DNA of 64,000 nucleotides. It comes from Ideonella_A intermedia_A. GTDB taxonomy: Bacteria; Pseudomonadota; Gammaproteobacteria; Burkholderiales; Burkholderiaceae_C. Below are positions 42,695-51,503 of this stretch, piece after piece (the stretch's first letter is position 1; each line of letters begins with the position of its first letter). Position numbers and translations under genes: made by a program. Location of the stretch: the NCBI GenBank assembly GCA_943370175.1, contig CALRPU020000027.1, positions 12,802-76,801 of the forward strand, read 5' to 3'. A model generated the notes under the pieces. That model had not been told where the DNA came from and searched no databases. It was given only the letters and a program-made list of their open reading frames with translations.

Positions 42695-42771
42695 GCCCGC
42701 ACCATAACGCAGGCGCCAAGCGGACACGCCCAAGGGCCTTTGTGGCGTGGCGGCACGCGCCGTCTGCGCGG

Positions 42772-43707
42772 TCAATCGGCCTCGACCGCGCCCTTCACCA
42801 CCGCCGCGGTCAGGGCCGGCGAGCATTCCTGGAGGAATCGGTAGGCATAGCCGCGCAGGTAATGGCCGCGGCGCACGGTGATCTGCGTGGTGTTGCGCTC
42901 GAACAGGTGGTCGGCGCCCAGGCGGCGCAGGCCCTGATCGCGCACCGGGTCGAAGGCCATGGAGGCGACGATGCCCACGCCCAGGCCCACTTCCACGTAG
43001 GTCTTGATGACGTCGGCGTCCAGCGCCGACATCACGACGTCGGGCACCAGACCGGCGGCGGCGAAGGTGGCGTCGATGCGGCCGCGGCCGGTGAAGCCCT
43101 CGTGGTAGGTGATCAGCGGGTGCTCGGCCAGCGCGTCCAGCGTCAGCGGACCGGTGCCGGCGGCCAGCGGGTGGCCTTCGGGCACCACCACCGCGTGGTG
43201 CCAGTCGTAGAACGGGAAATTGACGAAGGGGTTCTGGGCGCTGCCCGCGCTCAAGGCTTCGGTGGCGATGCCAATGTCGGCCTCGCCGGCCAGCAGCAAC
43301 TCGCCGATCTCCGCCGGGCTGCCCTGCAGCAGCAGCAGGTGCACCTTCGGGAAGGCGGCCTTGAAGCGGCGCACCACCGGCGGCAGCGCGTAGCGCGCCT
43401 GGGTGTGGGTGGTGGCGATGGTCAGGCTGCCTTCGTCGCGGTGGGCAAACTGCTCGGCCAGGCGCTTGATGTTCTTGGCGTCGATCAGCATGCGCTCGGC
43501 CACCGCCACCACCTCCTTGCCCGGCTCGGTCAGCCCGGTCAGCCGCTTGCCCTTGCGCACGAACAGCTCCACGCCCAGCTCCTGCTCCAGGTCGAGGATG
43601 TGCTTGCTGACGCCCGACTGCGAGGTGAACAGCGCATTGGCCACCTCGGTCAGGTTGAAGTGGCGCTGGACGGCTTCGCGCAGGATGCGCAGTTGCTGAA
43701 AATTCAT
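42772..43707 (-). CDS. cysB: LysR-type regulator of sulfur assimilation, CysB/Cbl
   Basis: The master activator of sulfate assimilation genes, sensing O-acetylserine or sulfate-starvation signals. The 311-aa protein has an N-terminal winged helix (MNFQQLRILREAV, ALFTSQSGVSKHILDLEQELG) and a periplasmic-binding-like ligand domain that keeps CysB marks such as TTHTQARYALPPVV and QGSPAEIGELL. It follows cysA by 48 nt, so it is probably part of the transport operon it controls. Cbl is the alternative name for the same family. Confidence 0.92.
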   Translation of the reverse strand: MNFQQLRILREAVQRHFNLTEVANALFTSQSGVSKHILDLEQELGVELFVRKGKRLTGLTEPGKEVVAVAERMLIDAKNIKRLAEQFAHRDEGSLTIATTHTQARYALPPVVRRFKAAFPKVHLLLLQGSPAEIGELLLAGEADIGIATEALSAGSAQNPFVNFPFYDWHHAVVVPEGHPLAAGTGPLTLDALAEHPLITYHEGFTGRGRIDATFAAAGLVPDVVMSALDADVIKTYVEVGLGVGIVASMAFDPVRDQGLRRLGADHLFERNTTQITVRRGHYLRGYAYRFLQECSPALTAAVVKGAVEAD

Positions 43708-43755
43708 GGCCGCAGTGTCAAGGACGCAGGGTCAGGGGCGCAGGGTCGGCGGGCC

Positions 43756-44829
43756 TCAGGCCGCCTGCGGCAAGGCGCTGGCCTCGAACACGCTCAGGCG
43801 CTGAGGCACCAGCCACACCTGCTGGCCCGGCTGCAGCGCCAGGGCCTCGGCCCGCTCGCGCGTCATCTCGACCTCGAAGGGCTGGCCTTCCGGCCCCGTC
43901 AGCTCGACCCGGCTGGACACGCCGAAGCTCAGCACGCGGCCCACGGTCGACACCAGCCCCGACGGCAGCGCCACGGTGGAAATGTCCAGCTCGTGCGGGC
44001 GGGCAAAGCCCTGCGCCTGGGCGCCCTGGGTCAGGCCCGCCTCGCCGTGGCGCAGCGTCTGGCCGGCCACGCGCAGGTTGTCGCCGTCCACCGTGCCGGC
44101 GAAGCGATTGACCGCGCCGAGGAAGCTGAACACGAAGGGCGTGGCCGGGCGCTCATAGACCTCGGTGGGCGAGCCGATCTGCTCGACGCGGCCGTGGTCC
44201 ATCAGCACCACGCGGTCGGCCACTTCCAGGGCCTCTTCCTGGTCGTGGGTGACGAAGATGCTGGTGATGTGCAGTTCGTCATGCAGGCGGCGCAGCCAGC
44301 GGCGCAGTTCCTTGCGCACCTTGGCGTCGAGCGCGCCGAAGGGCTCGTCCAGCAGCAGCACCCGCGGCTCCACCGCCAGCGCGCGGGCCAGCGCAATGCG
44401 CTGGCGCTGGCCGCCGGACAGTTGCGAGGGAAAGCGGTCGGCCAGCCAGTCCAGTTGCACGAGGTTCAGCAACTCGTGCACCTTGCGGGCGATGTCGGCT
44501 TCGCTGGGGCGCTCCTTGCGCGGCTTCACGCGCAGGCCGAAGGCCACGTTGTCGAACACCGTCATGTGGCGGAACAACGCGTAGTGCTGGAAGACGAAGC
44601 CGACCTGACGCTCGCGCACGTGGGTGTCGCTGGCGTCCTCGCCGTCCAGCAGCACGCTGCCGCGGTCGGCGGTTTCCAGCCCCGCGATGATGCGCAGCAA
44701 GGTGGTCTTGCCGCAGCCCGAGGGGCCCAGCAGCGCCACCAGTTCGCCGGTCGGAAAGTCAAGGCTGACGTCGCCCAGCGCGGTGAAGCTGCCGAAGGAC
44801 TTGTGGATGTGGCGGACCTGGATGCTCAT
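43756..44829 (-). CDS. cysA: Sulfate/thiosulfate ABC importer ATPase CysA
   Basis: The cytoplasmic ATPase of the sulfate importer, 357 aa. It has Walker A GPSGCGKTT, the Q-loop QHYALFRHM, signature LSGGQRQR, Walker B LLLDEPFGALD and switch THDQEEA, then a C-terminal beta-rich regulatory domain. The frame is open above 44829, but ATG 44829 (MSIQVRHIHKSFG) is the family start. It is 29 nt after cysW. Confidence 0.95.
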   Translation of the reverse strand: MSIQVRHIHKSFGSFTALGDVSLDFPTGELVALLGPSGCGKTTLLRIIAGLETADRGSVLLDGEDASDTHVRERQVGFVFQHYALFRHMTVFDNVAFGLRVKPRKERPSEADIARKVHELLNLVQLDWLADRFPSQLSGGQRQRIALARALAVEPRVLLLDEPFGALDAKVRKELRRWLRRLHDELHITSIFVTHDQEEALEVADRVVLMDHGRVEQIGSPTEVYERPATPFVFSFLGAVNRFAGTVDGDNLRVAGQTLRHGEAGLTQGAQAQGFARPHELDISTVALPSGLVSTVGRVLSFGVSSRVELTGPEGQPFEVEMTRERAEALALQPGQQVWLVPQRLSVFEASALPQAA

Positions 44830-44858
44830 GGAAGGGACTCTCGGGTTCTGCGCGGGGC

Positions 44859-45752
44859 TCAGGCGGTGCGACTGCGTTCCTGCTGCCATTCCACCAGCGT
44901 CTTCAGCGCCAGGGTGACCAGCGCCAGCAGCGCCAGCAGCGAGGCCACGGCGAAGGCCGCGGCGAACTGGTATTCGTTGTAGAGGATTTCGACGTGCAGC
45001 GGCAGCGTGTTGGTCAACCCACGGATGTGACCCGACACCACCGACACCGCGCCGAACTCGCCCATGGCCCGCGCGTTGCACAGGATCACGCCATAGATCA
45101 GGCCCCACTTGACGTTGGGCAAGGTCACGCGCCACAGGGTTTGCCAGCCGGACGCGCCCAGCACCGTGGCCGCCTCCTCCTCGTCGCGGCCCTGGGCTTC
45201 CATCAGCGGAATCAGCTCGCGGGCGACGAAGGGGAAGGTGACGAAGACCGTGGCCAGCACGATGCCCGGCACCGCGAAAATGACCTTGATGTCGTTGGCC
45301 TGCAGCCAGGGCCCGAACCAGCCCTGCGCGCCGAACACCAGCACGTAGATCAGGCCCGCCACCACCGGCGACACCGAGAACGGCAGGTCGATGAAGGTGA
45401 CCAGCAGGTGCTTGCCCGGGAAGTCGTGCTTGGTGACGAGCCACGCCGCCGCCACGCCAAACACGACGTTCAGCGGCACGGCAATCGCCGCGGCCGTCAG
45501 CGTGAGCTTCAGCGCCGCCACCGCGTCGGGCTCGACCAGGGCGGCGAGGTAGACCTCGAAGCCCTTGCGCAGCGCCTCGCTGAACACCGCAATCAGCGGC
45601 ATCAGGATGAACAGCAGGAAGAAGCCCAGCGACAGCGTGAGCAGCGTCCACTTGACCCAGGGCTGCTCGCGCGTGGCGGGGTTCGCTTCGTAGCGGCCCT
45701 TGCGGGCCACGTGCGGCACGCTGGCCGCGAGCGACGAGGCGGCGCCGGCCAT
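44859..45752 (-). CDS. cysW: Sulfate ABC importer permease CysW
   Basis: An inner-membrane permease, 297 aa, with about six helices and the coupling loop EEEAATVLGASGWQTLWRVTLPN. It forms the channel with CysT. The family signature DLPFSVSPVVAGLIYVLVFG is intact. Its first base overlaps the cysT stop by one nucleotide (45752). Confidence 0.94.
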   Translation of the reverse strand: MAGAASSLAASVPHVARKGRYEANPATREQPWVKWTLLTLSLGFFLLFILMPLIAVFSEALRKGFEVYLAALVEPDAVAALKLTLTAAAIAVPLNVVFGVAAAWLVTKHDFPGKHLLVTFIDLPFSVSPVVAGLIYVLVFGAQGWFGPWLQANDIKVIFAVPGIVLATVFVTFPFVARELIPLMEAQGRDEEEAATVLGASGWQTLWRVTLPNVKWGLIYGVILCNARAMGEFGAVSVVSGHIRGLTNTLPLHVEILYNEYQFAAAFAVASLLALLALVTLALKTLVEWQQERSRTA

Positions 45753-46642
45753 CAGCGGGCCCTCCCGCGGCCGCCGCGGCGGGCGCTCCAGGCCTGCAGG
45801 CCGTTGATGACCAGCAGCAAGGTGAACGAGAACACCAGCATCACCGCCGCGATGGCGGTGGCGCCCGCGTAGTCGTACTGTTCGAGCTTGGTGATGATCA
45901 TCAGCGGCGTGATTTCAGACACCATCGGCAAATTGCCGGCGATGAAGATGACGGACCCGTACTCGCCCACCGCGCGGGCAAAGGCCAGCGCGAAGCCGGT
46001 CAGCAAGGCGGGCAGGAGGACGGGCAGGACGACGAGCCGGAAGGTCTGCCAGCGGTGGGCGCCCAGGCTGGCGGCGGCTTCTTCCAGCTCGGTTTCCATG
46101 TCTTCGAGCACCGGCTGCACGGTGCGCACCACGAAGGGCAGGCCGATGAAGATCAGCGCCACCAGCACGCCCAGCGGCTTGAAGGCCACCTTGATGCCGA
46201 TGGGTTCCAGCAGCGAACCCAGCCAGCCGTTGCCCGCGTACAGCGCGGTCAGCGCGATGCCGGCCACGGCGGTGGGCAGCGCGAACGGCAGGTCCACCAG
46301 CGCGTCGATCAGCGACTTGCCCGGAAACTCATAGCGCACCAGGCACCACGCCAGCATCAACCCGAACACCGCGTTGATGGACGCCGCCAGCAGCGAGGCG
46401 CCAAAGCTCAGCCGGTAAGAGGCCAGCACCCGCGGCGCGGTCACCGCCGACCAGAATTGGTCGAACGTCAGCGTGCTGGTCTTCAGGAAGACCGCCGTCA
46501 GCGGGATCAGCACGATCAGCGACAAATAGACCACCGTGATGCCCATCGACAGGTGAAACCCCGGCAGCACGCGGCGCGGCCGGCGCGCCACGCCCGCGGG
46601 CGACGCCGCCAGACCGCCGGCCGAGGCCAGCGCCGTGCTCAT
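45752..46642 (-). CDS. cysT: Sulfate ABC importer permease CysT (CysU)
   Basis: An inner-membrane permease, 296 aa, partner of CysW. It has the N-terminal segment HLSMGITVVYLSLIVLIPL, six helices, the coupling loop EEAAASLGAHRWQTFRLVVLP and DLPFALPTAVAGIALTALYA. The ATG overlaps the upstream sbp stop by 4 nt, so translation is coupled. Confidence 0.94.
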   Translation of the reverse strand: MSTALASAGGLAASPAGVARRPRRVLPGFHLSMGITVVYLSLIVLIPLTAVFLKTSTLTFDQFWSAVTAPRVLASYRLSFGASLLAASINAVFGLMLAWCLVRYEFPGKSLIDALVDLPFALPTAVAGIALTALYAGNGWLGSLLEPIGIKVAFKPLGVLVALIFIGLPFVVRTVQPVLEDMETELEEAAASLGAHRWQTFRLVVLPVLLPALLTGFALAFARAVGEYGSVIFIAGNLPMVSEITPLMIITKLEQYDYAGATAIAAVMLVFSFTLLLVINGLQAWSARRGGRGRAR

Positions 46643-47685
46643 CGCTTCACCACCAGCTGGTCGTAGATGCCGCCGTCGGCAAAGTGGGCCTTGACGACCG
46701 CCGGCCAGCCGCCGAGGGCGCTGTCCACGGTGAAGGTCTTCACCGGCGGGAAGCGGTCGGCGTACTTCTTGGCCACGGCGGCGTCGCGCGGGCGGAAGTA
46801 GTGCTTGGCGATTTCTTCCTGGGCGGGCGCGGTGAACAGGAAGTCAAGGTAGGCCTTGGCCAGCGCCTGGCTGCCCTTCTTGGCGACCACCTTGTCGTTC
46901 AGGGCCACCGGGGCCTCGGCCTCGATGGTCACGCTGGGGTAGACCACCTCGAACTGGCCGGTGCCGACCTCCTTGGCGATCAGCGCGGCCTCGTTCTCGA
47001 AGGTCACCAGCACGTCGCCGATGTTGCGCTGGGTGAAGGTGGTGGTGGCGCCGCGGCCGCCGCCGTCGAGCACCGGCACATTGGCCAGCAGCTTGCCGAC
47101 GAAGTCGCGCGCCTGGGCCTCGGTGCCGCCCTTGCCGACCACGCTGCCCCAGGCCGCGAGGTAGGTGTAGCGGCCGTTGCCCGAGGTCTTGGGGTTGGGC
47201 ACGATGACCGACATGCCGGCGCGGGCCAGGTCGGCCCAGTCGCGGATCTGCTTGGGGTTGCCCTTGCGCACCAGGAAGACGGTGGGCGTGGTGTAGGGCG
47301 CCGCGCCGTTCGGGAAGCGCTGGCGCCAGTCCTTGGCCACCACGCCGGCCTCCGCCAGCTTGTCCAGGTCCAGGGCCTGGTTCATCGTGACCACGTCGGC
47401 CTCCAGCCCGTTGATGACCGCCTGCGCCTGCGCGCTGGAGCCGCCGTGCGACTGGTTGATGGTCAAGGCGATGCCGCGCGCCTTCTGCGCCGCAATGAAC
47501 AACGGGTTGACGTCCTTGTACAGCTCGCGGCTGACGTCGTAGGACACATTCAGCAGCGTGCTCGCGGCTTGGGCCTGGGCGTCGGCGGGCGCCAACGTCA
47601 CCGCGGCAGGCGCAGCGAGCGCCAGGGACAGCAGGCTGATCAGGCGGCGGCGGGTGGCGAGGGCGGTGGGGCGGGCAGTGGTCAC
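46639..47685 (-). CDS. sbp: Periplasmic sulfate-binding protein
   Basis: It captures sulfate (and probably thiosulfate) for CysTWA. The 348-aa protein from GTG 47685 has a signal peptide ending ADAQAQA, then the family start TLLNVSYDVSRELYKDVNPLF. The sulfate-loop segments (INQSHGGSSAQAQAVINGLEADVVTMN and NPKTSGNGRYTYLAAWG, in part) match Sbp/CysP. No ATG is available; the frame also allows TTG 47700. It is the first gene of the leftward cys operon and diverges from soxC. Confidence 0.92.
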   Translation of the reverse strand: MTTARPTALATRRRLISLLSLALAAPAAVTLAPADAQAQAASTLLNVSYDVSRELYKDVNPLFIAAQKARGIALTINQSHGGSSAQAQAVINGLEADVVTMNQALDLDKLAEAGVVAKDWRQRFPNGAAPYTTPTVFLVRKGNPKQIRDWADLARAGMSVIVPNPKTSGNGRYTYLAAWGSVVGKGGTEAQARDFVGKLLANVPVLDGGGRGATTTFTQRNIGDVLVTFENEAALIAKEVGTGQFEVVYPSVTIEAEAPVALNDKVVAKKGSQALAKAYLDFLFTAPAQEEIAKHYFRPRDAAVAKKYADRFPPVKTFTVDSALGGWPAVVKAHFADGGIYDQLVVKR

Positions 47686-48003
47686 GGTGCAGTGCAACAA
47701 AACGTTGGACCAAGCAGCTTAGGCACCCGCCTTCATGACTGAAAGTACAGATTTTGAATTTTCATATCTCTGGATAGCTCAGCAAGAAATCAGCTTTGGG
47801 GAACGCGGGCCGCGCCACGAGGCCGCTGGGGGCCGACCCGATGGCCCATTGGCACCAAGGGAAAGCCCGGGTTGGCCTTACATCTGTGATTGCTAATATC
47901 TGTTTACGTGCATATTGCGAATCACAAACGCGATCAGCACCCACCGATCCCCCACACGGGCGTGGACCACGCACGGCGCATGGTCCACGCCCGCGGAGAC
48001 CCC
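47686..48003. promoter_or_regulatory. Divergent control region between cys and sox operons
   Basis: This gap of about 318 nt has no gene. Its cys side has an AT-rich patch (47742-47775), unusual in this genome, where a CysB-dependent promoter is expected. Its sox side has TTGGCC (47872-47877), a 16-nt spacer and TAATAT (47894-47899), a reasonable sigma70 promoter, overlapped by the large inverted repeat at 47885-47926. The soxC ATG is about 105 nt beyond the -10 box, leaving a long leader. Confidence 0.5.
47885..47926. promoter_or_regulatory. Nested inverted repeat, candidate SoxR operator of soxC
   Basis: The repeat reads TGTGATT-3 nt-AATAT, a 12-nt spacer, then ATATT-3 nt-AATCACA: two 15-nt arms in inverted orientation. 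Each arm contains its own small palindrome, ATTGCTAAT on the left and ATTGCGAAT on the right, so it can be read as two operators facing each other. It covers the candidate -10 box, the position of a repressor site. The ArsR-type SoxR encoded at 56231 is the obvious binder. Confidence 0.62.
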
Positions 48004-49380
48004 ATGACTTCCAGCGACCAGCACAGCGGACGCCTGATCAAGGCCCCGGAGAACTTCATCGGCCCGGACGGCGTGCGCCAGGTCTTCCGCGAAGCCCAGG
48101 TCGGTCGCCGCGACTTTGTTCGCCAGGCCTTCGCCGCGGCGCTGGCCGGCGCGGGCGCGCCGCTCGCCCTGGCCCAGGCCAACCCCGTGGCGGCCGACGG
48201 CGGCGACCCCAACATCCTGGAACTGCCGGCCCACAGCAAGGGCCTGGGTCAGGCGGTGGCCACCGACGGCTACGGCCGGCCATCGAAGCACGAGGCCAAT
48301 GTGCAGCGCCGCCCAAGCCCCGGCCTGACGCAGACGACGCAGGCGTCGGTGTCGTTTTCGCCGCTGCAAAGCCTGTTCGGCATCGTCACGCCCAGCGGCC
48401 TGCACTTCGAGCGGCACCACCAGGGCTGGTGGGACATCGACCCGTCCAAGCACCGGCTGATGGTCAACGGATCGGACGAGAAGATGCTGAAGCGGCCGCT
48501 CGTCTTCACCATGGACGAGCTGATGCGACTGCCGTCGGTCAGCCGCTTTCATTTCATTGAATGCGGCGCCAACAGCGGCATGGAATGGGGCAACGTGGCC
48601 GTGCCGACCTGCCAGTACACCCACGGCATGCTCAGCTGCAGCGAGTTCACCGGCGTACCGCTGAAGGTGCTGCTCGACATGGCGGGCGTCGACCCCCGGC
48701 GCGGCCGCTACGTGCTGGCCGAGGGCGCCGACGGCTCGTCGATGACCCGCACGGTGCCGATGGCGCTGGTCGAAAGCGGCGAGGTCATCGTGGCCTACGG
48801 CCAGAACGGCGAAATGCTGCGGCCCGAGAACGGCTACCCGCTGCGCCTCGTGGTGCCCGGCGTGCAGGGCGTCAGCTGGGTCAAGTACCTGCGCCGCATC
48901 GAGGTGGGCGACCAGCCCTACGGCGCCAAGGACGAGGCCATCCACTACATCGACCTGATGCCCGATGGCCTGCACCGCCAATACAGCAGCACGCAGGAAT
49001 GCAAGAGCGTGGTCACCACGCCGTCCGGCGGCCAGGTGCTGTTGGACCAAGGCTACTACCAGATCAGCGGCCTGGCCTGGTCGGGCCGGGGCAAGGTCCA
49101 GCGGGTGGACGTGTCGGTCGACGGCGGCCAGCGCTGGAAGACCGCCCGCCTGCAGGAGCCGGTGATGAGCAAGTGCCTGACCCGCTTCTCGCTGGACTGG
49201 GTGTGGGACGGCAAGCCCGCCATCGTGCAAAGCCGCGCCATCGACGACACCGGCCACGTGCAGCCAACCTACCGGCAACTGCGGGCCGTTCGCGGCACGC
49301 GGTCGATCTATCACAACAACGCGATCCAGTCGTGGCTGGTGCAAGAAAGCGGTGAGGTGAAAAATGTTCAGTTGTCGTGA
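48004..49380 (+). CDS. soxC: Sulfane dehydrogenase molybdenum subunit SoxC
   Basis: The Mo-cofactor subunit of SoxCD, which removes six electrons from the SoxY-bound sulfane sulfur in the periplasm. The 458-aa protein has a Tat leader (GRRDFVRQAF at 34-43), a sulfite-oxidase-type domain with the Mo ligand C187 in FIECGANSG, and a C-terminal dimerisation domain. GGAG precedes the ATG. It overlaps soxD by 17 nt. SoxCD allows full oxidation of thiosulfate without stored sulfur. Confidence 0.95.
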   Translation: MTSSDQHSGRLIKAPENFIGPDGVRQVFREAQVGRRDFVRQAFAAALAGAGAPLALAQANPVAADGGDPNILELPAHSKGLGQAVATDGYGRPSKHEANVQRRPSPGLTQTTQASVSFSPLQSLFGIVTPSGLHFERHHQGWWDIDPSKHRLMVNGSDEKMLKRPLVFTMDELMRLPSVSRFHFIECGANSGMEWGNVAVPTCQYTHGMLSCSEFTGVPLKVLLDMAGVDPRRGRYVLAEGADGSSMTRTVPMALVESGEVIVAYGQNGEMLRPENGYPLRLVVPGVQGVSWVKYLRRIEVGDQPYGAKDEAIHYIDLMPDGLHRQYSSTQECKSVVTTPSGGQVLLDQGYYQISGLAWSGRGKVQRVDVSVDGGQRWKTARLQEPVMSKCLTRFSLDWVWDGKPAIVQSRAIDDTGHVQPTYRQLRAVRGTRSIYHNNAIQSWLVQESGEVKNVQLS

Positions 49381-50491
49381 TCTGCGTCGCACCGCGGCCG
49401 CGGCAGCCCTGATGCTGGTGGCCCTGGGCAGCGCGGCCCAGGTCGCCTACCCGGGCATCGGTCGGGCCGCGACCCCGCGCGAGGTCCAGGCCTGGGACAT
49501 CGACGTTCGCCCCGACTTCAAGGGCCTGCCGAAGGGCTCGGGCTCGGTCGGCCAGGGCCAGGACGTGTGGGAAGCCAAGTGCGCGTCCTGCCACGGCATC
49601 TTCGGCGAATCCAACGAGGTGTTCTCGCCGCTGGTGGGCGGCACCACCCAGGACGACGTCAAGACCGGCCGCGTGGCCCGCCTGACCGACAGCGGCTTTC
49701 CCGGCCGCACCACCTTGATGAAGGTGCCCACGCTGTCGACGCTGTGGGACTACATCCACCGCGCCATGCCGTGGAACGCGCCGAAGTCCCTCAGCACCGA
49801 CGAGGTCTACGCCGTCACCGCCTACCTGCTGAACCTGGGCGGCATCGTGCCCGACGGCTTCGTGTTGTCCGACGCCACCATGGCCGAGGCGCAGCAGCGC
49901 CTGCCCAACCGCCATGGCATGAGCACCCAGCATGGGCTGTGGCCTGGCAAGGGCCTGGGCCATGGCGGTCAGCCCGATGTGAAGGGCGTGGCCTGCATGA
50001 ACCAGTGCGCCACCGAGGTCAAGGTGGCCTCGCTGTTGCCGGACTTCGCCCGCAACAACCATGGCAACCTGGCCACGCAGCAGCGCCGGATCGGCCCGCA
50101 ACGCGGCGCCGACACCACGCAGCCCGCCGGGCCCAACGCGGCCCGCCTGGCCGCGGCCGCAGCGGCCGGCACGCCGGCGGGTGCCACCGCCACCGCCACC
50201 GCGGCCAGCAGCGCAAGCGCCGCTGGCGACCCCGGTGCCGCCGCCTTCGCGCTGGCACAAAAGCACCTCTGCACCGCCTGCCATGGCCTGGACGCCAAGG
50301 TGGTGGGCCCCGGCCTGCGCGAGATCGCCGCCAAGCACGGCGCCCGCCCCGACGCCGCGGCTTACCTCAGCGGCAAGGTCCGCGCCGGCAGCCAAGGCGT
50401 GTGGGGCCCGGTGCCCATGCCCCCGCAAACGCTGCCCGACGACGACCTCCGCGCGATCGCCCAGTGGCTGGCGGCCGGCGCCACGAAGTAG
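49364..50491 (+). CDS. soxD: Diheme cytochrome c SoxD
   Basis: The electron-transfer subunit of sulfane dehydrogenase, 375 aa and periplasmic. The signal peptide (AAAAALMLVALGSAAQ) precedes heme site 1, CASCHG (C73, C76, H77). Heme site 2, CTACHG, lies near residue 305. An Ala/Thr-rich linker of about 50 residues joins the two domains. The start overlaps the soxC end by 17 nt, which couples their translation. Confidence 0.94.
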   Translation: MFSCRDLRRTAAAAALMLVALGSAAQVAYPGIGRAATPREVQAWDIDVRPDFKGLPKGSGSVGQGQDVWEAKCASCHGIFGESNEVFSPLVGGTTQDDVKTGRVARLTDSGFPGRTTLMKVPTLSTLWDYIHRAMPWNAPKSLSTDEVYAVTAYLLNLGGIVPDGFVLSDATMAEAQQRLPNRHGMSTQHGLWPGKGLGHGGQPDVKGVACMNQCATEVKVASLLPDFARNNHGNLATQQRRIGPQRGADTTQPAGPNAARLAAAAAAGTPAGATATATAASSASAAGDPGAAAFALAQKHLCTACHGLDAKVVGPGLREIAAKHGARPDAAAYLSGKVRAGSQGVWGPVPMPPQTLPDDDLRAIAQWLAAGATK

Positions 50492-50588
50492 CGCGCCGCT
50501 GGCCGCCCATCACCCCCCGGTACCGCACGTTGCCGCCGTTCCCCCGCCCCGCCCCCGCGCCCACCGCGCCCACCCCGAGGAGCCCCTC

Positions 50589-51053
50589 ATGCTGACCCGC
50601 CGCACCCTCCTGTCCCACTCTGCCCAGGTCGCCGCCTTGCTGGCCACGACCGGCATGCTGCCCACGCTGGCCCAGACCAACACCGCCTATCACAGCGCCG
50701 CCTTCGAGGTGAAGTCGATGGCCGAGCTGGTGAAGCTGATGGGCGGCAGCACGCCCACCGAAAGCAAGGACGTCACCCTGACCGGCCCGGACATCGCCGA
50801 GAACGGCGCCGTGGTGCCCATCGGCGTGGCCACCGCGCTGCCCGGCGTCAAGAAGCTGCTGGTGCTGGTGGAGAAGAACCCCAGCGTGATGTCCGCGATG
50901 TTCGACGTCAGCGACGCGGTGGACGCCAACTTCTCGACCCGCGTGAAGATGGGCCAGTCGTCCAACGTCTACGCCGTGGCCATGATGGCCGACGGCCAGG
51001 TGCTGTACGCCCAGAAGGAAGTCAAGGTCACGCTGGGCGGTTGCGGCGGGTGA
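50589..51053 (+). CDS. soxY: Sulfur carrier protein SoxY
   Basis: A periplasmic carrier that holds sulfur intermediates on a C-terminal cysteine. The 154-aa protein has a Tat-like leader (MLTRRTLLSHSAQVAALLATTG), a beta-sandwich domain and the defining swinging arm GGCGG at the very end (C152). It binds SoxZ, encoded next. A 97-nt gap separates it from soxD. Confidence 0.96.
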   Translation: MLTRRTLLSHSAQVAALLATTGMLPTLAQTNTAYHSAAFEVKSMAELVKLMGGSTPTESKDVTLTGPDIAENGAVVPIGVATALPGVKKLLVLVEKNPSVMSAMFDVSDAVDANFSTRVKMGQSSNVYAVAMMADGQVLYAQKEVKVTLGGCGG

Positions 51054-51124
51054 CCACGCGCCCGCCGTTGCGCCTTTGGCGCGCCCATTTGCTCACCCAC
51101 ACCGTTTGACCCCAGGAGATTGAC

Positions 51125-51436
51125 ATGGCAGACCCGATGCGCATTCGTGCCCAGATGGCCGGCGACAAGGCCACCGTTCGCGTGCTGATGAACCACGAAA
51201 TGGAAACCGGCCAGCGCAAGGACGCGGCCGGCAAGACGATCCCCGCCTGGTTCATCCAGGACGTCAGCGCGGCCCACAACGGCAAGCCGATCCTGACCGC
51301 CCAGTGGGGCGCGTCGGTGTCGAAGAACCCGTTCCTGCAATTCAGCGTCAAGGGCGCCAAGGCCGGCGACAAGATCGCCGTCACCTGGCGCGACAACAAG
51401 GGCGACACCCGAACCGACGAAGCCACGGTATCCTGA
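51125..51436 (+). CDS. soxZ: SoxZ, partner of the sulfur carrier
   Basis: A 103-aa beta-sandwich protein that dimerises with SoxY and guides it to the other Sox enzymes. The family marks MRIRAQMAGDKATVRVLMNHEMETGQ (in part) and NPFLQFSVKGAKAGDKIAVTW are present. It has no signal peptide and is exported together with SoxY. AGGAG precedes the ATG. Confidence 0.95.
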   Translation: MADPMRIRAQMAGDKATVRVLMNHEMETGQRKDAAGKTIPAWFIQDVSAAHNGKPILTAQWGASVSKNPFLQFSVKGAKAGDKIAVTWRDNKGDTRTDEATVS

Positions 51437-51503
51437 GCCGCCGGACTCAACCGGACGCGCCATGGCATCCATCGGCGCGCGCGAACCACAAGAAAGTGGA
51501 GAC

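Noticed and set aside
48116..48328. Short frames inside soxC and other sox genes
   Set aside because: They overlap confirmed Sox coding sequence and have shadow-type composition.
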